Shown here piece by piece: positions 1 through 11,922 of a stretch of 34,693 nt of DNA. How positions within the stretch are numbered: position 1 is the first letter of the stretch; each line of letters opens with the position of its first letter. The notes under the pieces are model-generated. The model was not told where the DNA came from, searched no databases, and was given only the letters and a program-made list of their open reading frames with translations. Location: contig JAHLWZ010000589.1 of the NCBI GenBank assembly GCA_020536535.1, positions 1 to 34,693 of the forward strand, read 5' to 3'. The stretch comes from Pelomyxa schiedti (taxonomy: Eukaryota; Evosea; Pelobiontida; Pelomyxidae). The position numbers and the translations under genes are program-made.

Positions 1-205
1 GAGAGACCCAGGTGCAAGGCAGGGTTGTTCCTTGATGTAGTGCGAACTAACAATGCACAAGTTAAACAATAAAAATTGATTTTCCAAAACCCCTGTGTTG
101 AGCCTTTGCAAAGGTCGCTCGAACAACGAAATTCGGCACTTAGGTTTTTTCCGGAAAAATGATGGGTCACCACTTTTCCGCCGAATTGCTTTTCCGTTTT
201 GTTTA
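1..205 (+). promoter_or_regulatory. Upstream region of the Rho-Roco gene
   Basis: This non-coding leader precedes the ATG at 206. It holds an AATAAA hexamer at 68-73, which could be the poly(A) signal of a plus-strand gene lying left of the window. It also holds a perfect 14-nt palindrome, TTTTTCCGGAAAAA, at 146-159, and the 12-mer TTTTCCGCCGAA at 174-185. The same 12-mer recurs in the Myb/glycosidase promoter at 32454-32465. The regulatory role is inferred only from position. Confidence 0.4.
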
Positions 206-3200
206 ATGGATAGTGTGAAGTGCGTGTTGGTGGGGGACGATGGCGCGCATAAAACCAAATTGTTGATCACATATACTACGGGGGGATACCCAGGCGAATA
301 CTCCCCAACCGTGTTTGATAATTACTCAGTACCATTGGTGTGTGTGTCACTGTCGCGGTATTGAGTGGGGTAGAAGTAACAATGCAACCCTCTCAGTCAG
401 TTCTTACTTTTTTTTTTTGTTTTTTTCCTGACCTGTAATTTACTTATCTCTAACTCTGTAATGCACTGTCATTAGATCATAGACAGGAAGCCTGTCTCTC
501 TTGTAAAACTTTTTTTTTTCCCTTTTGTATTTTCTAATTATTTACGAAGGGTCTTTGGGATACAGCTGGTAGTTTTAAACATTCACTCCTTTTCTTTTTA
601 CATAAAAAAAAAACCCTACCAAGGCCAGGAATTTTATGACAGGTGTGAACCACTGGCTTTTATCCATCTGACTCAATTAGGCTTCGCCCTCTGAGCTATC
701 CTTGTACTGATGTTTTCCTATTACTGTTCTCTGTTGCTTCTCGGCCAAGCTTTGAGAATTTATTTACAAAAGTTGGTCTTACTTTTTTCTTATCTCTCTA
801 ACATGACTTAGTATTGGCCAGAAGTAACTCACCACTGCCCTAAAGCCCCCGTCATTCTTGTTGGTACTCATATTGAAAAGCGTGCCACCCATTCAAGCTG
901 CATAATGTATGTTTATTTTTCTTCAAATGGTTTCTTTTTAACCAATTTATGATAAGGTATGAGGAAGCAGTTGCCAGAGCAAGGGAAATAAATGCTGCCA
1001 GATACCTAGAGGTCTCAGCCAAACTTTTTCAAGGTCGTATAGGGTATTTTTCCCTGCACTTTCTTTATTGACAACTGATGAAGGTGTAAATGAGCTCTTT
1101 GAAGAAGGTAACCAGGGAAGCCTGGAATGTTTCTAATATTACAATAAGCAACCAGAGTCGCCATTGTACCATCAATTGCTTCAAAGACCCACACTAAATC
1201 AGCATTTCATTTCCCTCTATCATCTAAACCGCCTGCAACACTCATGGAGTTGATTCAAGCATCCAAATTTTCACAAGCAATGTAATGCAATTCTTTTTCC
1301 AATTTACAGGAATCTAATCCTTCATAGCCAATGGATAGAGGAGAAAGGTGTCAACGAAGGTGATTTGAATAAGATAGCATCCGTAGTTGCAAATAGCAGT
1401 GACCCCCTTGCTGCAGAGCTAATATATCACCTGTAATTCCTTTCATCATGCGTAGTTAATCTTACTTCCAAAGATATGTCAAGTATTCACACAACCCGTT
1501 TTTCACTCTTCCTCTTGCACCTGGCGCTATTCCTCTACAAGAAGAGCAATGGACCCTGCTCCATTCCCATTCCCTGGCCTTGCAGTTGCTTTACTCCCAC
1601 TTTTCTCTTATCATTGCCAAGTATATTTTTCCCCTGTTTCGTACATCTTCCTCACTCCAACCCAGAACAGTAAAAGCTGCAGTGCCAACAGAGAAAGTGT
1701 CTTTGAAAAATCTTTCCCTTCAAGTTTTTTTCCTGCCCAAGGGCATACCAATGGACATATTCTTGAATATAAGAGAGCTGGATCTCAGCAACAACTTATT
1801 GCAATCTTTGCCAGCATCATTTTTCCCAGAAGCCAAAAAATTGACTCGGTTGGATCTTTCCAAAAATAAACTAAGGCAAATCCCTGCTGGAATTTCTAAT
1901 TTGTCACTTTTGGAGGTATTGCTCTCCTTGGTAGCAAGTAACTTTCTAAAAGTTTCATCTGAGGTACTTGACCTCTCTGGGAATCTGATTCAGGAAGTTC
2001 ATGATGGAGCAAGTACTTCTGAACCTCAGGGAGAAATATTCAAGTTGCCTGCTCTCATAGAGTTAAACTTAGAAAATAATCTCCTGTCCTCAATTCCCCC
2101 ACTTCTTGTCCAACTGGCACTTCGTCCCCGGTATCCATTCCAGCTTTCTATCCAGGTGTTTCAATTTATTAGTTTGACAGATTCTCTTTGAAACTCCTTG
2201 GCAATACAAGCTTACGAATTCCTCAAAGTACACTTCAAAATGCTGATGATCTCGTGCAGTATTTCATCAATGAGCTGAAGGGTAATTGCTTGACACGACA
2301 AATTCAACGAAAAATTAAACAAGACAGGTGAAACTATACCCTGGCAGACTGTTAAATTGGTCACTGTTGGCCAGGTAACTCGTCACCCCATAACGACCCA
2401 ATTGTGAATGTTTTATACCAGGAAAAAGTTGGAAAAACTACATTACTTGGTAAACTGCAAAACATCACCACTGATGGACTCAGTACAGATGGCATTTCAA
2501 TTGGAGAGCTTATTACGGGTTGGCTTTCTTCTTGCCTCACCTCAATTTATCCAATAACTAAACAGGGTCTACTCGCTTCAGTACTTGGGACTTTGGGGGT
2601 CAAGAAATATATTACCCAACACACCAGGTTCGTTCCTTTTTACAAAACTTCATTCAGGATTGACATACATAGTTTTTTTTAACTGGTTGTGCTTTATACT
2701 TGGTTTTGTTCAATATTAAAGAGGAGCAATCAGCCAGAGTCGAGTATTGGCTGAAACAAATTAGATCCCTTGCAAGCCACTCTTTCACACGAATCATTTT
2801 GGTGTGCTTTCATCACTTGGAGATATATTTAATGGTGATGCATCAGGTCGCCACTCACGCTGACAAATGGACAGAAGGAAAAAATTTATGTGATGTTCAT
2901 CTCAAAAGTCTTCTTAACAAATACCGCCATTATGGTGTCAGGGTATATTTTCTAACTCTAGAGTGCCTGCCACTAATTTCTTTATTTTTTTCTCCGAAGG
3001 ACATCGTTGCTGTTTCGTGCACTACTGGTGCTGGATTACCTACACTCCAGGCCTTGCTTATAGACCTCTCTTCACACCCAGAATGTGTCCTTCCCCACTT
3101 TTTACGTGCAATATCTAACTTCATTGAGAAGTTCATCGGCATGTCAATACAACATGGTGTCGCCTGGCGCAAGTGATTGAAAAGTCACGTGACTCTTGTC

Positions 3201-6200
3201 CACACATGAGATGGAATGAGTTTGTTGAACTGGCCAAGTGGGTTTTTTCCCCTTAATTCATAAGCTCTTGGTCCCTTCACTTATACTAAAAGTACATTGC
3301 AAGGTCATGTGGCTTTGAAGGGAATCTACAGCGTGAGTGTGAAAGTGCAGCCGCGTTTTTACATGAAATGGGAATCCTCCTTCATTTCAAAGATCCCTTG
3401 AGGTAAGCTTAATTTACCTCCACCTCTAATGTTGAATCAAACCAAGTGACCTGGGAAACATGGTTATTCTCAACCCACAATGGTTTCTCCTCTCCTTAAT
3501 TTTTTGATGTACAAACATCTACCAGGTTAGCAGACGTCATGGCGACCATCATGTATGTACTTTACTCCCTACCTTGGATGTAATTCATTATTTCAAGAAC
3601 CACCAAGGGGAACTTTGTTGCCAATAATGGAACATTAGATCATTCAAATTTAGTTCACATCTGGAAAGGGAAATATCCACTTGAAATGCATGAATCTGTA
3701 CTCACCTGGGTCCTCTTAAATTCTTTAATGTTTTACCATAGCTTTTACGCTTGTTATCATTCTTTGGTGTTATGTTTCCAATGCGAGTCACTCCACCCAA
3801 AGTTTTTCTTCCTGTCGCTGATAAACCGGCACTGACCCCAATTCCCACAGTCCCTGGTTCCATGTCTTTTAGATGATGATATTCCAATTGAATCAGTGAT
3901 GCGTGAATGGCATGATCTGTTATTGTTCCCCGCCACACTCATCTCCATAAAGGCCAAAGACTATTCCAAAAGGTCTATCAGAGTATTCACGCATGTACAC
4001 TTTTCCCCAGTTACCCTTGGGGTTCTTTGGTAGAGTTGTAGCTAGACTTCTATACCTTGACATTAACCCATTGGTTACAAAAGTCATTACCAGGAAGCAT
4101 CTCACACAGAAATTAACAGGTTCTTTGGAGATCTGGGATGGTTGCCAATGTTAACTCAGTGAATCGCGTAATTTCTCTTTCAAACTTCTCTTGTTTATAG
4201 CTATATTTCAGGCATTTTTCTTGTACACTTTCGCAGAATCATCTTCAGTCCATGCAGGTTTGAACCCTTTTTCTATGTCTCTCTTTGAAACATCCAATAG
4301 TGCATTCACTGTCAATCACACTTCGGTCGCCATCAAGACAAAGCACTGCTGTGGCAATTGAAATGGTACCAACATTCCCTCCTCATTTCCAACTAAGGAA
4401 TAGCGAAAAGATAACTGAAAGCATTGATGCAACAATAAATTGTTTCTATGAAAACGTCACTTCAGAAATGTCACACGTCATCATGTGCCCGGGATGCATC
4501 AAAGCAGTAGATGGTGTAGCACTTGTTAACTATGAAGACATTGCCATTGTAAAGAAGCCCACCTCTAGGAAATTTACTATATCGTCCATATTGAAAGAGT
4601 CAAGTGAAGCCAAAGCAAAAAATAAGCTGCTTCAGTAGTTCTCTTTGACCTATTCATTGTTAATCAGCATGCAGACAAGTGGAGCCGAGGATACCTGAGA
4701 CAAAAACCGTTGATGCCAGCCCACAGACCCCCCAGAAAACTGCAAACCAAACAACGACTGAGATTGTACCCAGCCCAAACATGCTACTCCCTGCCAGTGA
4801 AACAGATCTGTATTCAGATAGCACTGCAAATGCTATAGCATCAGAGGCACCCGTTTTGACACAAAATCCTGAGACCCATAATGTTACCCAAAGTGCTGCA
4901 GAATACTCTTCATCAGACACGACAACCAATCAAGATTATTCATCTGACCAGTTGCTCCATGAACACGGATCATCTTTGCCCTTACACACTCACAGTGGAA
5001 AACCTTCTAGGCATACACAAACAAGCGAAAATGAGAATAACCTTGGAGAAGATGATTCCCCTCATTCGAAGCATACACCTTCAAAGCACGATAGGCACAA
5101 AGATTCTGCATCTAAGCACAAAAGACACAGACATCATTTGCAGTCACCCCATCATCGACACTCTGCAACAACTGAGCACGGCATTTCTCTTCCTCAGGAG
5201 GCCACCGTCTCCACACCTACAACGGAACCAGAAAGTGTTGAAAGTAACGCCGAAGTTGTTGCAAGCCCCTTAGCCGCAACAACACCTATGGGAATTGCAC
5301 CTTCGCCACCACCGCCGGAAATAGTTTCTTCATCTTCGTCAGTTGGAGTTGGTAACATAGCAACAACACAAGTGGAGAATCCCCTGAAGGAGTACTCTTC
5401 GAAAAAAGCGGAAATCCCAGCTTCTGTTGCTTCACAATCTTCTCCAAAATTGAAACCAAAGAAGAAATCACCAAGTAAAACGGGCTCAGAAGAACTTGGG
5501 CAGCCTCACACATTCGTGTAATAATGAAATCGTCTACCAGGCTTTTTTCCCATGGTTTAAACTTGATAGGCTTGCTGATGTGATACGAAGCTTCCTCGGT
5601 GGATTTGATGCAATGGAGTGTCCTGGTGTTAAATCTAAGTGGACTTCAGGGGACACAGATAGAACAACAGATTACTCAGTGCGCCATATCCCTCACCCAG
5701 GGAGTTCTGTATTGTATGTTGAACTCTCTCAGTTTAATTACCCTACCTCCTTGTAGGATACAAGATTTGGCCCCTGAGGTGACTATGGGTATTTGCTTTG
5801 TTCTCTGCTCCTCTCCTCTTATTCTGATACAGGTGGTTTTACGATAATTAACAGTGGTATATTTCAGCATTAGCAGGAAACTGTGTTTTAACTCTCAAAA
5901 ATGGCAATCAGGTGCTGTGGCCTACAATCCAGCAACAGACAAACTTGGTGAAGGAACTTTCGCAAAAGTTTTTCGGTTAGTTTCCACTCCAGGCCCAAAT
6001 TTCACTTAATGGATAAGAGGTTTGTGGAAGAATAAAATTGTTGCTGTCAAAGAACTAAAAGGTAGAGGTGATGAATAGGGCTTGGTTTACTTATAATTCA
6101 TTGAAAGTGTCACCTGAGGTTCTCGAATCTCCAGATATTACCAAAATTTTCCTCGATTTCAAGAGTGAAGCAAGTTTGATGCAGACTTGTATGCCTCTTT

Positions 6201-8778
6201 CTTGTTGTCAAGACTCTAACCAGTACATTAGTGCACCACCCGAATATCGTAGAGTTTTTTGGAGTTATGTTAGATCCATTACGAATTGTTATGGGCTTAG
6301 TACCTGCTGGATCACTAGTATAGCACTCACTTAAAAATGATTTGTCTAAAATCACACAGGATAAACTTCTCCGTAAGGCTAAGGTGATGATTCCCCTTTT
6401 CTAGTTCAGAGAATAATAAAAGCAGGTAAACCCTGAACTTCTTCCAGTCAAGCTGCAAGTATGTGTCCTCTACACACTATAAATGACCCATCCAACAGCA
6501 AAGAATCATTCTCGATATTACTAAAGGATTGGCATATCTTCACACTCAAGTTATTCCGCTCCTGCGCTTCCTTGGCTCACCTTTATTCCAGGAACCACCT
6601 ATCATTCACAGAGATCTTAGAAGCCCAAATATTCTTCTTGAATCAGTGGATCCCAAGTGCACTTCTGTTGCCAAAGTGAGTAGACAAACTGGTTTAGTTA
6701 TGTGTTCTTCTATTTGTAGATTGCCGACTTTGGTCTCTCTGAGCGTCTTATTCCTCAAGCAAGTGGTTTACTTCTCACATGGCAATGGATTGCACCTGAA
6801 GGTGCCCTCTATTTTATTTCTCTTTCTCACATGCCCCAGCACTCGATGCCACTAATTGTGTCTATGATGAAAAAAGGTTTCCTCCGTTGATTGGGGATTT
6901 TGACTCACCTTCAAACAGTGATGTATACAGTCTTGGAATGGTCATACTAGAAACGTATGCACGGTCTCCTCCTTTTGAAGAGTTATGGGAATCCTCCCGT
7001 TTTTGCCGACGATTACCGGGAGGTCCGGAAGGTCACCCTGGTGTTCTAAATGTTATGTCAATCAAAGCTGCCATATGCAAAGTAAGATTCCGCATTTCTG
7101 GTAAAGAAAAGCAAACAAACTGGAATCTACAAAGGAAGGATTGCGACCTGTTGTCCCACATGAATGTCCCATTGAGATCCAACATATCCTTAGTAGCACA
7201 TGGGATCACAATCCTCAAAATGTTTGGAAGTGGAAACTAACCAACTACTTTCCTAATAACCTCCTCAGCGTCCCAGTACAGTATTGATACAGAAAAAATT
7301 GAATTCTTTATTTGGTGCAACACCTGATGTTACAGCCACAGCAATTCCTGTATCACGTCTTTCTTCTAATTTGCTTAATCCATCCCTAGAAGTCCGTTTC
7401 ACTGGCTAGATGCTCCAGAGTACTTGTTGATTTGCCCTTATCACACAGAGTGCGAATGCCATTTTTCCTTCCTGCTAATCTCTCTAGGCCTGGGCTGTAG
7501 TGTATACAGGGGATAACATATGGTTTGGAACAGAAAAAGAATTTTCCGCAGCTCCCCCCACACCACAAAATCCTGCTTCTCCTGCCTTGCGCAAGCTTAG
7601 CTCGGCTAGCTCATCAGCTCCCGAGAGTTCCGTTAATACGTTGGATGCTCTGCAAAGCACGGGCTATGCATGCATTTTTTCCCCTGACACACAAAGAAGT
7701 ATTTGCACCCTGGAGGTGCATAACTCGCGGCCATACAGTCTTCTTCATATGGGGTCAGGTGTCTCCAACAAGCTGATCCAATATTATCTTAAGAAGCACA
7801 GATATACTGTGTTCTAGTGAAGAAGGCCAGATCCATATTGTTAGAAAAGAAACGTATTTGGTGAAGAAGAAGGTACACAACTCTTTCTGGAGGGAAAAAG
7901 CAACACTCCAAACAGGTCGTGCCTCATGCTTCTGGCAGAATGATTAAATGCTTGACACCTGTAACAACACCCAATGGAGATTTTCAGATATGGAGTTGCT
8001 CACCAAGCTCTGAGAACGGGTAATAGCTAGTTCAATTCTCTTTTACCAATTGATAACAATAAAAGGGAGATTGCTGTCCTCAGTAGTACCTATTCCCTTA
8101 TCGGGATGATTGCTTTGGATCAGCCTGTGAATATTGCCTCTCAGGCACGTATATATTTTTAGTACTTTTCATGGTTACATTTCTGTAACAAAAGGTATCA
8201 CAAACTTATGTGTGGGCCGGGTGTTACGGACTTGTAATAGCAATCGATATCGACACCTTAAAAGTATATACATCAAGGCTACCAACAATTCACCTATACT
8301 ACAGATCACAGAGTCAATCCCACTCACATCAAGAGGTAAAGTAACCGGACTTGTTTGCTGTGCATCTACGCTTGAGTCCGTTGTTTGGACTGCATGTTCT
8401 CAAACAGTTCGTTTTTCCCTCGGCATTTCTTGTTTTATTCTTAGTTCCCCTTTATGCTCTTCAGGTTTTTGGTTTAGGGCTGAACAGTAAACAGACTATT
8501 TTCAAAATGGATTTTGAGGCAAATGTAACATGTTTGTATTCCTTTGCCGACCTCGTTCTGTGTGGAGATACCAATAGTCAAATAAGAATTTACTGTGTGC
8601 ACCTTCTTCTAATCCCTTGCACTAAACTTTTGCAAAAGCCTGTCATAAACACAACCTCGTACATACATTGGAGGGTTTCCCAAAGAAGCCTGTCAAAGCA
8701 ATGACAGCTGCAAAAGGGAACATGATATGGGTTGCATTCAACAGTACTGATAAAGCGCTGGTGTTTATATTCCAGTGA
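206..8778 (+). CDS. Rho-like GTPase fused to a Roco protein (LRR-Roc-COR-kinase-WD40)
   Basis: Predicted signalling protein of about 2,200 residues in many short exons. The Rho module (206 to ~1170) starts [11 protein letters not shown] and keeps [23 protein letters not shown] and EVSAK, but its P-loop is GDDGAHKT and its TKxD motif is THIE; no CAAX box follows. A helical stretch (~1170-1690) leads into LRRs (~1700-2220, e.g. [15 protein letters not shown]). The Roc domain has GQEKVGKTT (2369-2440), [14 protein letters not shown] (~2584-2624) and THAD. COR (~3180-4640) includes [19 protein letters not shown] and a late CPGC. A Ser/His/Lys/Pro-rich linker (~4670-5510) precedes the kinase (~5920-7300): [23 protein letters not shown] (~6604), DFG (~6726), WQWIAPE; all key catalytic residues are present. 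A WD40-like propeller (~7490-8778) ends at TGA. Splice phases carry through from Rho to LRR without a stop. Family identity is sure; the single-gene model and some exon edges (COR, 5500-5900) are less so. Confidence 0.82.
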
Positions 8779-8895
8779 AAGAGGACTCACTGGAGTGGGA
8801 ATTTTGTTGTTCCAAACAAAAGTGTATATCAAGAACAAAAGTTTTTTTATTTGAGAACTACAAGAATAGCCAATAACAAATAACACGGAGCAAGC

Positions 8896-9287
8896 TCAAT
8901 TAGCATGTGGGGGTTTGCGCTTGTTGAGAACCTCAGTAGCAACGCCATCAAGCTGTTTCTTGACTTCTACAAAAAAGTTAAAATGCTAATACTCTCATGT
9001 GGTTGTGATTTTTATTTAATAAAATAAAGTACTATATAGTACTACAAGAGTAATTATTTAAATTGATTTGTGAGGAGATTGAAAATAATTGTTATGTCAT
9101 TTGGAACGAGGGAATTACCAGGGGGCACGTTGCCGTGGGTTTCGAGTTTTGTTTGCTCCTGGTTCCACCTTACGCTCGCCGTTTTGTCCGAGTGGTAAGG
9201 CTTACTTATGGGTTCGGTCTTGCGTGTGAAGTAGAGGACGAGTAGCAGCACCGCGCATAGAACGAAAAAAACCCAAACTGGCACCAT
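8896..9287 (-). CDS. Small single-pass membrane protein, two exons
   Basis: Unrecognised protein of 79 residues. Exon 1 (9287-9119) starts at an ATG and exon 2 (8966-8896) ends at TGA. The 152-nt intron has a GTAATT donor and a T-rich TTTTTGTAG acceptor, and the phase-1 join creates a Glu codon. Residues 1-19 are a strong hydrophobic segment (MVPVWVFFVLCAVLLLVLYF) directly followed by TRK, which fits a signal anchor with the rest in the cytosol. The C-terminal part (EVKKQLDGVATEVLNKRK) is charged and looks helical. The intron holds the palindrome at 9028-9043. The 3' end converges on the Rho-Roco gene (117 bp apart), and the start faces the kelch gene. No function is proposed. Confidence 0.6.
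9028..9043. repeat. Perfect 16-nt palindrome
   Basis: AGTACTATATAGTACT equals its own reverse complement. It lies in the intron of the small membrane-protein gene, next to AATAAAATAAAG. It could be a protein-binding site or simply AT-rich intron sequence. Confidence 0.5.
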
Positions 9288-9558
9288 CTCCTTGTTGTGC
9301 TTTTTTGTTTATTTTATTGCTGTTACTGGTTGCTTGTTGCCCGTAGTTTTTTCTTTTTTTTGTCTGTTTGTTCTTGGTTTCCCTTGAAAAGCCTGAGCAA
9401 CTGAGACTCAGGATCTGTTGGCACCAGTCCCCAACGGGATCTTTCAAGCACAGCACGCAGTGGAATTGGAGACTGAGGGCCACCACCGCGCAGTGGACTG
9501 GGAGGCCCACAGACTGGTCAGCCGAATTCGGGTTCACTTAATTTCGCCTAGTAGATAC
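9288..9558. promoter_or_regulatory. Divergent promoter region (membrane protein / kelch)
   Basis: This 271-bp spacer lies between two ATGs pointing outward. It is T-rich near 9300-9375 and less AT-rich afterwards. Open frames cross it, but none has an ATG start or a recognisable domain, so it is read as a shared promoter with both 5' UTRs. Confidence 0.4.
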
Positions 9559-11779
9559 ATGAAGGCGTACGAGGGCAGAGTGACTACGTACACGGGGAGG
9601 GGTGTTGGGCATCGTGGGGTCTCCGCGTGCACTGCGTCGTTGTTTGGAAATGACTACATTATATGTTGGGTTTTTTTTTTTTCGCCCCCTCCCCCCCCCT
9701 TTTCTTCTTTTTGGCTGGTTTTTTTTTAATACCTGTGCACAGTGATTGGTGGTGAGAATAAAAGCCACAATTTGAACTCGAAAGTAAGGCTGGTGAACAC
9801 GCGATCCTCTGAGGTAACTATGTTAGAGACTGCTGTAAATGAACTTGCTCCTTCCTGCAAATATGGACGTGGTATTTTAACCCCCGTCGCTATTCTAATT
9901 TTAATTGTTTTTTTTTTATTTTTAAGAGGTTGAAAAGCTACCCTTTGTCCATTTTTTTTTAATCATTACAAAGCTGTCTATGCCCTACAACAGCAAGTGT
10001 TTTATATTGGAGATATGTCCCCATCACCCAACTGTGTGTCGAGCCTGGACCTTGAAACTGGAGCCTGGGAACAACCATTGACTACAGGACCACGGCCACC
10101 AAAGCTTACAGGATTTTCAGGTTACAATTCCTTTCGACTACAACAAGCCTTGACACTCACCAAAAAGCTACCCCGATAAACACCCATGAAATAGCCCTTT
10201 TTGGAGGAGAGTGTCAAGGAGTTGCTACAAATGCAGTGTACGTGCTAAACACACAAACGATGGTATTCTAGAATTCTACTTTTCCCTTTTACAAAGTTTA
10301 AATAGGAGTGGAAACATTTAGATGTTCATGACGCCCCACCAGTTAGATACTACCATGCTGCAGTTCAAATAGATGAAAATACTCTTCTCATTCATGGTGG
10401 AAGGTATAACTCATAGGGTAGTTTGTTTAGTCACTTCTTGCATAGAACTGCTTCGCCTACCTCTGTGCGCACTATGAGCTCGTACTACCTAGACTGGAGG
10501 TATCCCTCTCGATGGCTAAGTGCCCCTCCCGCATTTGGGGAGTACAGTCGTGCTGGGCATACAATAGTTTCTGTATGTGGCGTACCAGTTATGTTTGGGG
10601 GCTGGTCAGGTGAAACTCGTCAAGGCAGGTAAGATTGTTAGCAGCATTCCTCTTGTCTTCACAAATTGCGAAGGGAGCACGGGGCTTTGAGTGACTTCTA
10701 TGCTCTTACAAATCCTACTGATTTATCCTCCGATTCCAAAACAAGATGGTGCAATATAACTCCAAACAAAGAAGTACTTGGACGAGACTGCCATGGAGCA
10801 GCTGTAAGTCTTGATACTTCTTTCATTTTTCGCTCATGATTCTACTTCAAAGTCATCCAGAGATTCTCTTTGGATTTTTGGTGGAACGGGGCCAGAATTT
10901 GAGTATTTAGATGACATGACTCGCGTTTCTGTGGGCAGAAACTGGTCAATTCCTCCTCTTACGGAACTGGCAGCTGAAAGAGTAGTCGGCACTTTGTGGA
11001 AAACTGACTCCAACAAAGAATTGCTGCAAAATATGCAAAATCTGCAACACCGAGTTACAGAGTGGAAAAAAGAAGTTAGTGAATGGACTGCACAACATGA
11101 AGCGGAGCCAATCAGGCAACTTGTGAATTTCTTTGCTGCTGTTGTGGCTGAAAGGACCATGCAAGACCAAGCAGAAGAACCAATGGAACAGGGCCCTGGA
11201 TTAGAAATCACACTTGAGGAAGAGCAAGATAATACAGACGAACCTCACGATGCAGATACTCTAGAAGATGAACAAAATGATGACAACGAGACAGTAGCAG
11301 ATGCCCCAAATGAGAACGCAAACACAAACACAAACCAAGTGCTGACTTCTTTTCGAGACGAACTGTACAAGTGCATCACAAGAATGTCTGAAGAAAAGCT
11401 CTTACAACAAGTAAAATGGAAGGAGGAGCAGCAACAGCATCAAAGGGAATTCACAACCATTATTTCAGATGGCTTGAGACACACAATGGACAAAAATTAC
11501 CCAGAATGCAGCGTCACCAGTGAGGTAATTACAGTGCTAGAGAATGTGTGGAAGGAAGCTTATTCAACAGCCATTCCACCAAGGCAAACACCTCTCGATA
11601 ATACCGAATCCTGCACTACAACAAGCACATCAACTAACAACCCAGAACCTCCCCCAGTCCCAATACCCATGGCGTACAATGCCCATGTCGTACCCATAAC
11701 AGGAATACCAGCACCAACACCTCTCACCACACAACAAACACCAACACCAACAACACAACAACAGAACACGGAGGTGTAG
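9559..11779 (+). CDS. Kelch-repeat protein with acidic coiled-coil C-terminus
   Basis: The start is the ATG at 9559, giving MKAYEGRVTTYTGRGVGHRG, where kelch similarity begins. Exon 1 ends at 9664 and exon 2 begins at 9743; joining them makes IILIGGENKSHNLNSKVRLV, a standard kelch blade. Further blades carry the GG or paired-aromatic signature: HEIALFGGECQGVATNAVYV, then VMFGGWSGETRQG and LWIFGGTGPEFEYLDDM. The propeller runs to about 10950. After it come a predicted coiled coil (11000-11130), a Glu/Asp-rich stretch (11215-11300), a second helical segment (11350-11560) and a Pro/Thr/Gln-rich tail ending at TAG. A kelch propeller normally binds a protein partner; the partner is not evident. 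The 3' end converges on the next gene at 143 bp. It could be a cytoskeletal or vesicle-linked scaffold, but nothing decides this. Confidence 0.75.
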
Positions 11780-11922
11780 GCACAATACAACCACCCTCAG
11801 GATCATGATACTGAGCCCAATAACCCAATGGAAAGCTAGTCTTGGCTGGGCTTGTCCAGTGGTGCCGTACACGTTCTAAGTGTGTAGATAGTAGGAATTA
11901 ATCAGTATTGTACAGTTCTATC

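Noticed and set aside
95-205. N-terminal extension upstream of the Rho start
   Set aside because: That frame begins at a TTG. Rho proteins start right at the MxxxKCVxVGD block, which is the ATG at 206.
1110-1480. A separate short Rho gene ending with a stop and CAAX box
   Set aside because: No CAAX motif was found. Both in-frame stops in this stretch fall in well-formed introns that splice in phase to the next exons.
3702-4105. Minus-strand frames inside the Roco gene
   Set aside because: They lie opposite COR exons whose plus-strand reading has clear Roco motifs ([15 protein letters not shown]).
9418-9558. Kelch gene starting at the long frame near 9418
   Set aside because: That frame opens with TTG. 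Kelch similarity begins at the ATG at 9559, and the spacer looks like a promoter/5' UTR.
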